Assembly (NCBI GenBank): GCA_964498605.1
Contig: CAZCHK010000068.1
Span: forward strand, 1 to 9,067
DNA: 9,067 nucleotides
Direction of reading: 5' to 3'
Source: JBGQAS01 sp964498605
GTDB lineage: Bacteria > Chloroflexota > Anaerolineae > Anaerolineales > Anaerolineaceae
This document shows, piece by piece, positions 1 through 7,185 of this stretch; the stretch's first letter is position 1; each line of letters begins with the position of its first letter. Position numbers and translations under genes: made by a program. The notes beneath the pieces were generated by a model, which ran no database searches, was not told the DNA's origin, and was given only the letters and a program-made list of their open reading frames with translations.

Positions 1-222
1 ACGAATAGTTTTTCATGAATCCCTCCATATAATGAACTAGACAAATATAGTATAGATAATGTTTTAAAAAAATCAAGAGGCTAATTGAATTTTAAGCATG
101 ATTTGATTCTCATAAAAACCACCGCATCAGTAAAAATTTCTTTGTGGAAAAAGGTTCACGAGCCCTTTTGCTTTGAGGGCAGATTTCACGAAATTGTTAA
201 GAACCTCAGTCATCGATTTGTG

Positions 223-228
223 TACAAT
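223..228 (+). promoter_or_regulatory. Candidate -10 box for leaderless start of the GGDEF gene
   Basis: TACAAT lies six bases before the ATG at 235, which would place transcription initiation at or next to the start codon. No convincing -35 hexamer is seen 16-18 bases upstream. The same box and spacing occur before the leucine-rich-repeat gene at 7698. If the TTG at 85 is the true start, this box lies inside the coding region and is fortuitous. Confidence 0.3.
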
Positions 229-234
229 AACTGC

Positions 235-1869
235 ATGGCTGAAAATTCGCAGGACATCCGCGACATCATCGCGCGAGTCAAACTAGGTTCAGCGCAACCG
301 AGTGATATTGACAAGCTGGATATTTTTATCAAGAAGACCATTCTTTTATCAACGGCCGTCAGTGACGCTGATGGAACAGATTTTTGGAATAAGAACCTGT
401 TTAATTACATTCATGCCATCACGGAAATATCAAGCGCGAATGATATTGATGAGATTGCCCAAATCACGATAACCCACCTGGTTCAATCCCTTGATGCAGA
501 TGCGGGAATGATGCTGCAGAGGAAGTCCGCGAACTTGATAGATTTATGGAGCGTATACCTGCAGCGAAATTCGAAGGCAGCCCAAAAACTGCCTGGCATC
601 GGGTGGAATGATTTTGATTTTATTCAAACATGCATGCAATCAGGCGAGGTGAACCAGTTCAGAACAACTGAGCTGGATGACACACAGGACAGAGATCATT
701 TGCTCGAAAATTCCGTGCAAAGTGGTTTATCCATTCCTTTGAAGTTCAAAGGCCAGGTGCATGGCTGCGCGGTGCTGCTGAATCTATCCGGCAAAAACGC
801 TTATTCACCCCAGCAGATCGCCATCGGTCAGCTTTTGATCGACCAGGCTGCCGTATCGATGGAAAATGCCATCCTCCTTGCTAGATCCCGCAACCGCACG
901 CAGGAGCTGGAAGCGGTCTATCAGGCATCCATCAGCCTGACCACAAGCCTGGAGTTGGCGGATGTTCTGAACGCTATTTTGAAAAGCACGATGCAGCTGG
1001 CAAAAGGGGCGGATAATTCCCATATCTTCCTGTATGAAAGCGGCAAAATCAATTTTGGGGCCGCTTTGTGGGCAAACGGGAAAATCGGCCGGCCGTTCGC
1101 GCAACCACGCGAGAATGGGATAACCTACACGGTGGCGCGAAATGCCGAAATGATCACAGTAGAAAACCTTGAAAGTGATACCTTGTACGGGAATAAAGCT
1201 GCTGGTTGGCACGGAGCGATCATTGCGCTGCCTCTCAAGATCGGCGAGAACGTGGTTGGCGTCATGTCCGTTGCCTTTCGCGAACCAAGAAAATTCTCTG
1301 AATCAGAAACCCGTGTGCTGCGGCTCATGGCAGAACAGGCAGCCATTGCCATCGAAAACGCGCGACTGCACCGGTTGTTGAAACAGCAGGCCAACACGGA
1401 TTTCCTGACGGATTTACCGAACCGCCGTGCGTTTGATGCGCGGCTGGAGACTGAAATCCGCCGGGCGAACCGTTACCTGCGCCCATTTACATTGGTCATG
1501 CTTGATCTCGACAGATTCAAGCATATCAATGACACTTACGGGCACCCACTTGGCGATGAACTGCTGAAAAAAGCAGCGCAGATCATGGATCACTCGGTTC
1601 GAGACACTGATTTTTTATGCAGATATGGCGGAGACGAATTTTCGATTATCCTTCCCGAAACCGATCGGATCACGGCCAATGAGGTCATCAAGCGGATGCA
1701 GAAGGACATGGAGAATTCAATCTTTACCCTTCCAGATGGATCTTCACGTGTCATTACGTTTTGCGCTGGAATCGCGGTATCAAAACCTCGCATGACCGCG
1801 ACAGCCCTCGTGAAGAAAGCGGATGATGCCCTGTACAGGGCAAAGAACAAAAAACTGGGTTATTCATAA
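235..1869 (+). CDS. GAF-GAF-GGDEF diguanylate cyclase
   Basis: Predicted to make cyclic di-GMP from two GTP under control of two GAF sensor domains. From the ATG at 235 the protein has 544 residues: a short N-terminal region, GAF1 at about 55-215, GAF2 at about 220-380, then a GGDEF domain to the end. The catalytic motif RYGGDEF is intact at 463-469. The RDTD product-inhibition site (RxxD, 456-459) lies exactly five residues before it, so feedback inhibition by c-di-GMP is expected. The conserved DLDRFKHINDTYGH segment and the TDLPNRR entry motif are also present. There is no signal peptide or membrane helix, so it should be cytosolic. The GAF ligand cannot be read from sequence. Start choice is uncertain. 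The ATG at 235 has no Shine-Dalgarno but sits six bases after TACAAT, which suggests a leaderless mRNA. The frame stays open to a TTG at 85, preceded by AAGAGG at 75-80, which would give 594 residues. No EAL or HD-GYP domain follows. Confidence 0.9.
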   Translation: MAENSQDIRDIIARVKLGSAQPSDIDKLDIFIKKTILLSTAVSDADGTDFWNKNLFNYIHAITEISSANDIDEIAQITITHLVQSLDADAGMMLQRKSANLIDLWSVYLQRNSKAAQKLPGIGWNDFDFIQTCMQSGEVNQFRTTELDDTQDRDHLLENSVQSGLSIPLKFKGQVHGCAVLLNLSGKNAYSPQQIAIGQLLIDQAAVSMENAILLARSRNRTQELEAVYQASISLTTSLELADVLNAILKSTMQLAKGADNSHIFLYESGKINFGAALWANGKIGRPFAQPRENGITYTVARNAEMITVENLESDTLYGNKAAGWHGAIIALPLKIGENVVGVMSVAFREPRKFSESETRVLRLMAEQAAIAIENARLHRLLKQQANTDFLTDLPNRRAFDARLETEIRRANRYLRPFTLVMLDLDRFKHINDTYGHPLGDELLKKAAQIMDHSVRDTDFLCRYGGDEFSIILPETDRITANEVIKRMQKDMENSIFTLPDGSSRVITFCAGIAVSKPRMTATALVKKADDALYRAKNKKLGYS

Positions 1870-1872
1870 TTC

Positions 1873-1901
1873 TTGACAATACATGAATTAACGCATATTA
1901 T
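1873..1901 (+). promoter_or_regulatory. Sigma-70-type promoter of the metal operon
   Basis: A perfect -35 box TTGACA (1873-1878) is separated by exactly 17 bases from a near-consensus -10 box TATTAT (1896-1901). Transcription should start near 1908, about 80 bases before the regulator's start codon. The -35 box begins four bases after the stop codon of the GGDEF gene, so the metal operon has its own promoter. The -10 box overlaps the left arm of the palindrome at 1897-1922, which fits repression by blocking RNA polymerase. Confidence 0.85.
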
Positions 1902-1922
1902 ATGAACGATTGTTCATATAAT
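1897..1922 (+). promoter_or_regulatory. ArsR/SmtB-type operator palindrome
   Basis: A perfect inverted repeat with 11-bp arms, ATTATATGAAC (1897-1907) and GTTCATATAAT (1912-1922), surrounds a 4-base centre GATT. The core ATATGAA/TTCATAT is the well-known form of SmtB/CzrA/ZiaR-family operators. It covers the end of the -10 box and the predicted transcription start, the usual place for such a repressor. The regulator gene begins 65 bases downstream, so autoregulation is the simplest reading. Confidence 0.85.
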
Positions 1923-1987
1923 TATACGGGAACTGTTGTTTTTAAAAGGAAGCAAGTCCCGTCGAAAACAAGGGAGTTTACAGGGTC

Positions 1988-2281
1988 ATGGACTCAGAGA
2001 AGACCATAGCGAAAATGGCAGGGTTATTTTCCGCCCTTGCTGTTCCGACTCGCATCAGGATCCTGTCCGTTTTGATAGATCAGGATATGTGCGTTCGGCT
2101 GTTAGCGGAATCCCTTTCCATGACTCAAAGCGCGGTTTCTCACCAGCTGAGGATCCTCAGAGACAATAAAATCGTAAAAGCAGAAAAGATAGGAAGAAAA
2201 GCGTTGTACTCTTTAAACGATGATCACGTCAGAGATTTCATTCAGATAGCCAGGGATCATGTCAGGCATGGCAGCCAATAA
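1988..2281 (+). CDS. ArsR/SmtB-family metal-sensing repressor, alpha-5 zinc-type
   Basis: A 97-residue winged-helix repressor of standard length for the family. A helix-turn-helix recognition segment of the usual type is visible (SMTQSAVSHQLRILRDNKIV, about 44-63), followed by the wing (about 64-75). The C-terminal helix carries Asp78, His80, His91 and His94. This reproduces the D-x-H...(11 residues)...H-x-x-H spacing of the inter-subunit zinc site in SmtB/CzrA (Asp84, His86, His97, His100 in CzrA). The alpha-3 cysteine pair used by ArsR/CadC-type sensors is not intact: the segment reads DMCVRLL, with only Cys35. Zinc (or cobalt) sensing through the alpha-5 site is therefore favoured over arsenite or cadmium sensing. 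Metal binding should release it from the operator at 1897-1922. Its 3' end overlaps the ATPase gene by 23 bases, so the two are co-transcribed and probably translationally coupled. A possible Shine-Dalgarno, AGGGAG, lies at 1971-1976. Confidence 0.93.
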   Translation: MDSEKTIAKMAGLFSALAVPTRIRILSVLIDQDMCVRLLAESLSMTQSAVSHQLRILRDNKIVKAEKIGRKALYSLNDDHVRDFIQIARDHVRHGSQ

Positions 2282-4418
2282 GACCATCGAGCTTCCCATA
2301 ACGGGTATGGACTGCATGGAGTGCACCGCGCACGTTCAACAGGCCATTCAACAAATCAATGGCGTGTACTCCGTTGATGTCCTGCTTGCGGCTCAAAAAG
2401 CCATCATCCAATTCGACCCGGTGAAGGTAAAAATATCCGCCCTGCATCATGCTGTTGTGAAAGCAGGGTATTCAATCCCGATTCAGGAGAAAACCGCTTA
2501 TGAGGTTTTTCGAAGCAAAACAAGGCGGATACTGACTGTTCTAGGGCTTACCTTGGGCGCGATTCTGTTTTTAGTGATCGGGGGAGAAGTGCTGGGTTTA
2601 TTTGAAAAATTCACAGACAGGATTCCCTCCTGGGTGGGTGCGGCGATCGTCATCACAGCAGGGCTGCCTTTGCTCATTGATGTTCTTCGCGCAGCCTTTC
2701 ATAAACAAATCATCTCCCATACATTAATGATCATCGGGGTTATCGCTTCTTTACTGATCGGCGAATGGGTCACGGCCGGAATCGTCGTTTTTCTGATGCA
2801 TATCGGCAAGTATATTGAGAACTTCACCACCGGTAGCACACGCAAGGCAGTCAGGGATCTTTCAAAACTCATGCCGTCCTCAGCCAGAATCGAAAAGGGA
2901 AACACCGAGATTGATGTTCCCGTCGAGCAGGTTAAGGAAGGGGACGTGATCGTGATCCGTCCTGGAGAAACGATCCCAGTTGACGGGATGCAAATTTCAG
3001 GTAATGGCACAGTCAACCAATCTGCCATTACCGGCGAATCCATGCCAGTTGAAGTACAAAGGGGAATGAGTCTCTACGCAGGATCCATGCTTTCCAGCGG
3101 AAGTGTGCGAATTCAGGCGGTTCATACGGGTAAAGAAACGACATTGGGTAAGATCATCAAGATGGTCGAAGAAGCCGAAGCGAAGCAGGGAACTTATCAA
3201 AAATTCGCTGACAAATTTTCCGCTTTTTATTTACCGGTTGTGGCCTTCATAGCGCTGCTCACATGGCTGGTCGGGAGCATCTTCATCGAAACGAAAGCCG
3301 TGTTAAATGCAACGGGTGTACTGGTGGTTGCGTGCTCGTGTTCGATCGCGTTGGCAACGCCAATCGCCATGCTCGCCTCCATTGGCGCAGCAGCAAAAAA
3401 GGGTTTACTGATCCGAGGCGGGAAATTCATTGAGATCATTGAAAAAGCTGACGTAGTCCTGATTGATAAAACAGGGACTCTGACACTGGGAAAACCACGT
3501 ATTGATCAAATCCTCCTGTTCGAGGGTCACCAGGAGAGTCACCTTATCGAGATGGCTGTGTCAGCGGAGCGCTACTCGGAGCATCCTCTGGCGCAAGCGG
3601 TCAGGGATCTGGCCAGCGAAAAGAAAATTACGGCTCAAGCCTGCAGCGAGTTTGAGATCATACCCGGGGTGGGAGTCGCAGCGACCATCAACGACCATTG
3701 CGTCAGGATAGGCAACACAAGGATTGCCACTAATGGCTCACCTCAGGAAGAGCTTGCAGATCTGGAGCAGCAGTCCGCCTCCCTGCTGTATGTCTATATC
3801 GATGACAAACTGGCTGGTGTCCTGGTTGCCACGGACACGCTCAGGTTTGACGTACCGGCGGCCATCCACCGGCTGAAAAAATTGGGAATACAAAAAATCG
3901 AATTGCTGACCGGTGACAAAGCCTCCTACGCGCAGCGTGTTGCAGAAGAGCTGGGTATTGGCTACAGGGCGGAATTACTTCCGGCGCAGAAAATTGATAT
4001 CGTCAAAGAATACCAGTCCCAGGGGCATAAAGTTGTGATGATTGGCGATGGGATCAATGACGCACCCGCCTTGGCGCAGGCGGACATCGGCATCGCGATG
4101 GGTGAAAATGGCACCGAGATCGCCAGCGAGACAGCGGATATCGTGTTAATGCGGGAGGACTGGCACCTTATCCCCAGCGTGTTTGAAATTGGACGCAGGA
4201 CGATGAAGGTTGTTAAGATGAACCTGATTTTTACAGGTGTTTACAACATCGTCGGCATCAGCCTGGCCGCCTTTGGCATCATTACGCCCGTTCTGGCCGC
4301 GGCGCTGCAATCCATACCCGATCTGGGGATTCTAGGCAATTCCTCCTGGTTGTTAAAGCAGCGCATCATCACGAACCAGAGCCGCAGGAATCGGCAGCTT
4401 CATAAATCAGTCAGGTAG
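2259..4418 (+). CDS. P1B-type heavy-metal-exporting ATPase with CSC membrane motif
   Basis: Uses ATP to move a soft or borderline metal ion out of the cytosol across the inner membrane. In order (719 residues): an N-terminal HMA domain with GMDCMEC (Cys19, Cys22, preceded by Asp18 as in ZntA-like DCxxC domains); helices between about 91 and 187; an actuator domain with TGES (258-261); helix pairs at about 325-370; the phosphorylation motif DKTGTLT with Asp403; the SEHP nucleotide-binding motif (440-443); GDGINDAP (596-603); and two final helices. The odd feature is the ion-binding motif, which reads Cys359-Ser360-Cys361 instead of CPC. The last helices carry Tyr662-Asn663 and Asp688 (SIPDLG). 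The aspartate recalls zinc ATPases, but the zinc-type lysine of the seventh helix is replaced. The HMA domain and the repressor point to zinc or cadmium; the membrane site makes this uncertain. The start at 2259 overlaps the repressor gene; the ATG at 2268 is an alternative three codons later and better spaced from AGGG at 2252-2255. Confidence 0.93.
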   Translation: MSGMAANKTIELPITGMDCMECTAHVQQAIQQINGVYSVDVLLAAQKAIIQFDPVKVKISALHHAVVKAGYSIPIQEKTAYEVFRSKTRRILTVLGLTLGAILFLVIGGEVLGLFEKFTDRIPSWVGAAIVITAGLPLLIDVLRAAFHKQIISHTLMIIGVIASLLIGEWVTAGIVVFLMHIGKYIENFTTGSTRKAVRDLSKLMPSSARIEKGNTEIDVPVEQVKEGDVIVIRPGETIPVDGMQISGNGTVNQSAITGESMPVEVQRGMSLYAGSMLSSGSVRIQAVHTGKETTLGKIIKMVEEAEAKQGTYQKFADKFSAFYLPVVAFIALLTWLVGSIFIETKAVLNATGVLVVACSCSIALATPIAMLASIGAAAKKGLLIRGGKFIEIIEKADVVLIDKTGTLTLGKPRIDQILLFEGHQESHLIEMAVSAERYSEHPLAQAVRDLASEKKITAQACSEFEIIPGVGVAATINDHCVRIGNTRIATNGSPQEELADLEQQSASLLYVYIDDKLAGVLVATDTLRFDVPAAIHRLKKLGIQKIELLTGDKASYAQRVAEELGIGYRAELLPAQKIDIVKEYQSQGHKVVMIGDGINDAPALAQADIGIAMGENGTEIASETADIVLMREDWHLIPSVFEIGRRTMKVVKMNLIFTGVYNIVGISLAAFGIITPVLAAALQSIPDLGILGNSSWLLKQRIITNQSRRNRQLHKSVR

Positions 4419-4466
4419 TAAGTTGTGAGCGGTACCTTCTGATTGGGAAAGACCAGTCCGTTCCAC

Positions 4467-6113
4467 TTATGGTCGCGTTTTGTTTCTATCTCTGATCAGC
4501 GCTGACACTCCAACCAGGAGCAAGCCAAGCATCACGGTGACCAGTATTTGCACGAGGCACAACAAAGCAAGAAACAGCAGGTCCCATTGCGGCATTGTCC
4601 AATTCAGAACCAATCCATTCACACCGAAGTGCAGCATCACCGGGATGAGCAGAACACCGATGAGCACTGCGATCAGCATGATCGTAGATATGCTGGCTGG
4701 TACCGCTGAAGGTTTCCCCTGTTTTGTCAGGATCATGTACAACAACCAGACCGGGATCAGCGCGATGGCGCACACGGCGGCAGTGCTCAAAATCAACCCC
4801 ATGGGTCCACTCACGGTGCTGAAGGAAAGGGTTTTGGCGAAACCAAACAGATACACCAATGTGAAGATGATCATGTAGAGAAATGTGCCAAGAATCGACA
4901 GGAACAATTCCTTTCTCCAGAAAATTGCCGCGAGTGATATCAATGCAGCGATGTACATGCCTGTGATGACCAGCCGCGGCAGTCGCTCTCTGCTCAGCCT
5001 CGCTGAGCGCAGCTCTTTCATCAGGTCCTGAAAATCGCTGACATGATTGGCTGAGTTCAATTCATCGCTATTAACCTCAACCCCGATCGCTTTGGCGTAG
5101 TCCTGGATCAGGTTGGTTTGCTGGCGGCTCACCGCGGCTTCCAGGGCTGACCGATCTTCAGCTTTGATCGCGAGCATTTCCAACAGGACTCTGCCCTGGG
5201 TGGAGGAAGGCAGGTCGGATCCCAGCAAAAACGCGACCGTGGGAGCGATATCCACCATGTTCATGGAATCGTATTGACCAGGGATGACTCCCGCGCCCGC
5301 CATGACGAACGGCTCGGTCGTCACGACCTGCTCCGTTCCGCCGTGACCTCCCTGGTTCACGTGACCATGATCGCTGAAGACAAGCAGGGTGTCTTTTGAC
5401 AGGTCAGCCTGCTGGATGATCTGCTGCAGATAATGATCGCATCTTGCAGCAGCGGCTTCCCAATTCTCATTGACACCTCCCTCGTGATGACCCGCGTAGT
5501 CCACCTGGTCCAGGTGAATGAAAATCAGATTGGCTTCGCCGGGATCCAGCATCCGCATTGCCGCTTGCATTACTTCCGCGTCCGCTTCCCTGTCATCTCC
5601 AGACGTGTAGAATGATAGATCCACGTCGTTCTGGTCGATCAATTTTTCAAACCAGTAATACGCCGAAATGCCTGTCTTCAACCCGCTGCGATGAAGTGTG
5701 GAGAACATTGTTTCCTGCGTGATGGTGGGGATGTCCTCATAATCAAGATTAAACACAGGACCGTCATTGATCTCCGGCCATGCTCCTGTAATGATTGTGG
5801 AGTAGCCAGGTTCGGAGTAAGAGGGAGCCTGTGAGCGCATGACGCTCGATGCCCCTTGCGACCTGAGTTGATCGAGGGTTGGCATCACGTCTTTTTTCAG
5901 CGATGTGTCCAGGCGGAGCCCGTCGATCAATACGATGATCACCCGCTCAGAAAGCGCCGCGGTTTCGAGCACGGCCGGGGCGGGAGGGTGATCCTTGAGC
6001 GGCGACCGGTAGGCAAAAATGGAATCCATCATGCCGATCGCCCAGAAGTAGGCTCCTGCCATCAACCCGATACCCACAAGAAGCACGGAAATTAGTAGAG
6101 TGTTCTTTTTCAT
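4467..6113 (-). CDS. Membrane-anchored alkaline-phosphatase-superfamily phosphodiesterase
   Basis: A 548-residue membrane hydrolase or transferase. Residues 7-29 form an N-terminal signal anchor, the catalytic domain (about 55-320) should face outside, and five hydrophobic helices fill about 378-540. Metal ligands typical of type I phosphodiesterases/nucleotide pyrophosphatases are visible: Asp64 (LIDGLR), Asp205 and His209 (DYAGH), Asp248-His249 (SDHGH) and His257 (GGHGG). The likely nucleophile is Ser100 in SYSEPGYSTIITG, aligned with the Thr/Ser nucleophile of NPP and PIG-N-like enzymes. The ligand set is complete, so activity with two zinc-like ions is expected. The substrate is unknown; lipid-linked phosphodiesters, phospholipid head groups and extracellular nucleotides are all possible. 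It is the last gene of the minus-strand operon, 13 bases after the C39-like gene, with a strong Shine-Dalgarno (GGAGGA) seven bases before ATG. Its 3' end converges on the ATPase gene across 48 bases. Superfamily assignment is firm; exact function is not. Confidence 0.88.
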   Translation of the reverse strand: MKKNTLLISVLLVGIGLMAGAYFWAIGMMDSIFAYRSPLKDHPPAPAVLETAALSERVIIVLIDGLRLDTSLKKDVMPTLDQLRSQGASSVMRSQAPSYSEPGYSTIITGAWPEINDGPVFNLDYEDIPTITQETMFSTLHRSGLKTGISAYYWFEKLIDQNDVDLSFYTSGDDREADAEVMQAAMRMLDPGEANLIFIHLDQVDYAGHHEGGVNENWEAAAARCDHYLQQIIQQADLSKDTLLVFSDHGHVNQGGHGGTEQVVTTEPFVMAGAGVIPGQYDSMNMVDIAPTVAFLLGSDLPSSTQGRVLLEMLAIKAEDRSALEAAVSRQQTNLIQDYAKAIGVEVNSDELNSANHVSDFQDLMKELRSARLSRERLPRLVITGMYIAALISLAAIFWRKELFLSILGTFLYMIIFTLVYLFGFAKTLSFSTVSGPMGLILSTAAVCAIALIPVWLLYMILTKQGKPSAVPASISTIMLIAVLIGVLLIPVMLHFGVNGLVLNWTMPQWDLLFLALLCLVQILVTVMLGLLLVGVSALIRDRNKTRP

Positions 6114-6120
6114 CTCTTCA

Positions 6121-6126
6121 TCCTCC
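6121..6126 (-). promoter_or_regulatory. Ribosome binding site of the phosphodiesterase gene
   Basis: On the minus strand GGAGGA lies seven bases before the ATG at 6113 and directly follows the TGA stop (6129-6127) of the C39-like gene. A ribosome finishing the upstream gene would stop on this site, which supports co-expression and fixes the start of the phosphodiesterase. Confidence 0.75.
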
Positions 6127-7182
6127 TCACTTTGATTTGATAATGGCCATGTTTCCCAGCACCGCCCAGGAGGTCAGGAATTCATCGTATGACCTTTGGT
6201 AGATCTGGTCTCCGTCCAGAATCGTCAGTTTGTCTTGATCGTACCCGATGACGATCACGGTGTGCTGATAGCGTGCGACCAGGCTTGTCTCGCCGTCAGA
6301 ACTTGTGTACTCGGACGCTTTTCCTCTTTCCACTCTACCTATGACCCATACGATCACAGGATTTCCATCCGCGATCTGCTCTTTGAGATCTTTCAGTGTA
6401 TAGCCATAGACATCTGATGAAACGACCCCGTATTTTTTTAGCTGCGCGACAACAGGCGCGGGGTAGACACCGTACCCGGCCGGAGGGATATTCCCCCATT
6501 CATCATGCACATCTCCCACAAAACCTTTGTGCGGGTTATCGGAAACAGGTAGATTGAGAAAAAAAGTCACTTCATCGATTTCGACCCCGTAATGGCGTGC
6601 GAAAATCACGGCAGAGTTGGATTCACAATCCAGTGAAATCCTCATGGGCTGCCCGGAAATACCCCTTATGAGGTATTCTTCAGCCGCCGTGGGTGAAGGT
6701 GTGCTGGTTGGCCTAGGCGTCTTGGTGCTGGTTGGGGTACCCTGCAGGGTGCTTGTACTGGTCAGTGCAGGTGTGAGGATGATTGGAATTGGTGTGTCCG
6801 TTGCACTGTCGATGATAGAAAACATGTCATCGAAAAAACCATCTCCGAACTGAAGAACGAGTAATGCACTGCCGGCCAGAAGCAGGAGGACGATGAAGCC
6901 CAGCAGCAGGACACTTCTCTTTGACCGGCACTTCCTTTGACCGCCATTCTTAATTTCATTCAGCTGAGTCCTGGCTTTTTCATTGTGTGGATTGAGCGTG
7001 AGTACTTTCTCTAAACAAGATTTCATCTCGGCTGTATCGTTGACCACACCAGCGAGCAACCACCAGGCGCGTTCGTTGTCGGGTTCAATATTTAGAACAT
7101 CTCTCAGAAGCTTCGCCGCGGCTTTTTTCCGCCCTCGGCGACCCCAAATGATTGCCCTGTGAATCTGAGAATTACTATCCAT
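6127..7182 (-). CDS. TPR / transmembrane / Thr-Pro linker / C39-like peptidase protein
   Basis: A 351-residue, four-part membrane protein. Residues about 5-78 form helical TPR-like repeats (LLRDVLNIEPDNERAWWLLA, then LEKVLTLNPHNEKA). Basic residues 83-89 precede one membrane helix at about 90-111. Residues about 126-167 are a Thr/Pro/Ser-rich linker (TPTSTKTPRPTSTPSPT). Residues about 170-351 resemble the C39_2 papain-like peptidase domain. The putative triad is Cys186 (DCESNSAV), His307 (YQHTVIVIGYD) and Asp323 (ILDGD). The CESxSAV and GYGVYPAPVV segments match the C39-like family better than bacteriocin-exporter C39 domains. By the positive-inside rule the TPR part is cytosolic and the peptidase domain external. 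No substrate or leader peptide is encoded nearby. It starts three bases after the leucine-rich-repeat gene ends, without a clear Shine-Dalgarno, so translational coupling is likely. Fold and topology are well supported; actual proteolysis is not shown. Confidence 0.87.
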   Translation of the reverse strand: MDSNSQIHRAIIWGRRGRKKAAAKLLRDVLNIEPDNERAWWLLAGVVNDTAEMKSCLEKVLTLNPHNEKARTQLNEIKNGGQRKCRSKRSVLLLGFIVLLLLAGSALLVLQFGDGFFDDMFSIIDSATDTPIPIILTPALTSTSTLQGTPTSTKTPRPTSTPSPTAAEEYLIRGISGQPMRISLDCESNSAVIFARHYGVEIDEVTFFLNLPVSDNPHKGFVGDVHDEWGNIPPAGYGVYPAPVVAQLKKYGVVSSDVYGYTLKDLKEQIADGNPVIVWVIGRVERGKASEYTSSDGETSLVARYQHTVIVIGYDQDKLTILDGDQIYQRSYDEFLTSWAVLGNMAIIKSK

Positions 7183-7185
7183 GAA

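Noticed and set aside
28..33. Consensus TATAAT that could be the -10 box for a transcript using the TTG start at 85 with AAGAGG at 75-80.
   Set aside because: No -35 box is seen (5-10 reads ATAGTT) and the region is AT-rich, so such a hexamer is expected by chance. It is kept only as an argument for the alternative start of the GGDEF gene.
1926..1962. Inverted repeat ACGGGA/TCCCGT in the leader of the metal operon, considered as a riboswitch or attenuator.
   Set aside because: Only six base pairs around a 25-base AT-rich loop, with no T run or recognisable aptamer. The operator already explains regulation.
4451..4480. Possible terminator after the ATPase gene: GACCA (4451-4455) and TGGTC (4470-4474) followed by a T-rich stretch.
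   Set aside because: The stem is only five base pairs, the loop is 14 bases, and the T run is interrupted (GCGTTTTG) and lies inside the end of the phosphodiesterase gene. Too weak to call.
6710..6780. Low-complexity stretch considered as a DNA repeat array.
   Set aside because: It is the coding sequence of the Thr/Pro/Ser-rich linker of the C39-like protein. The units are irregular at the DNA level.
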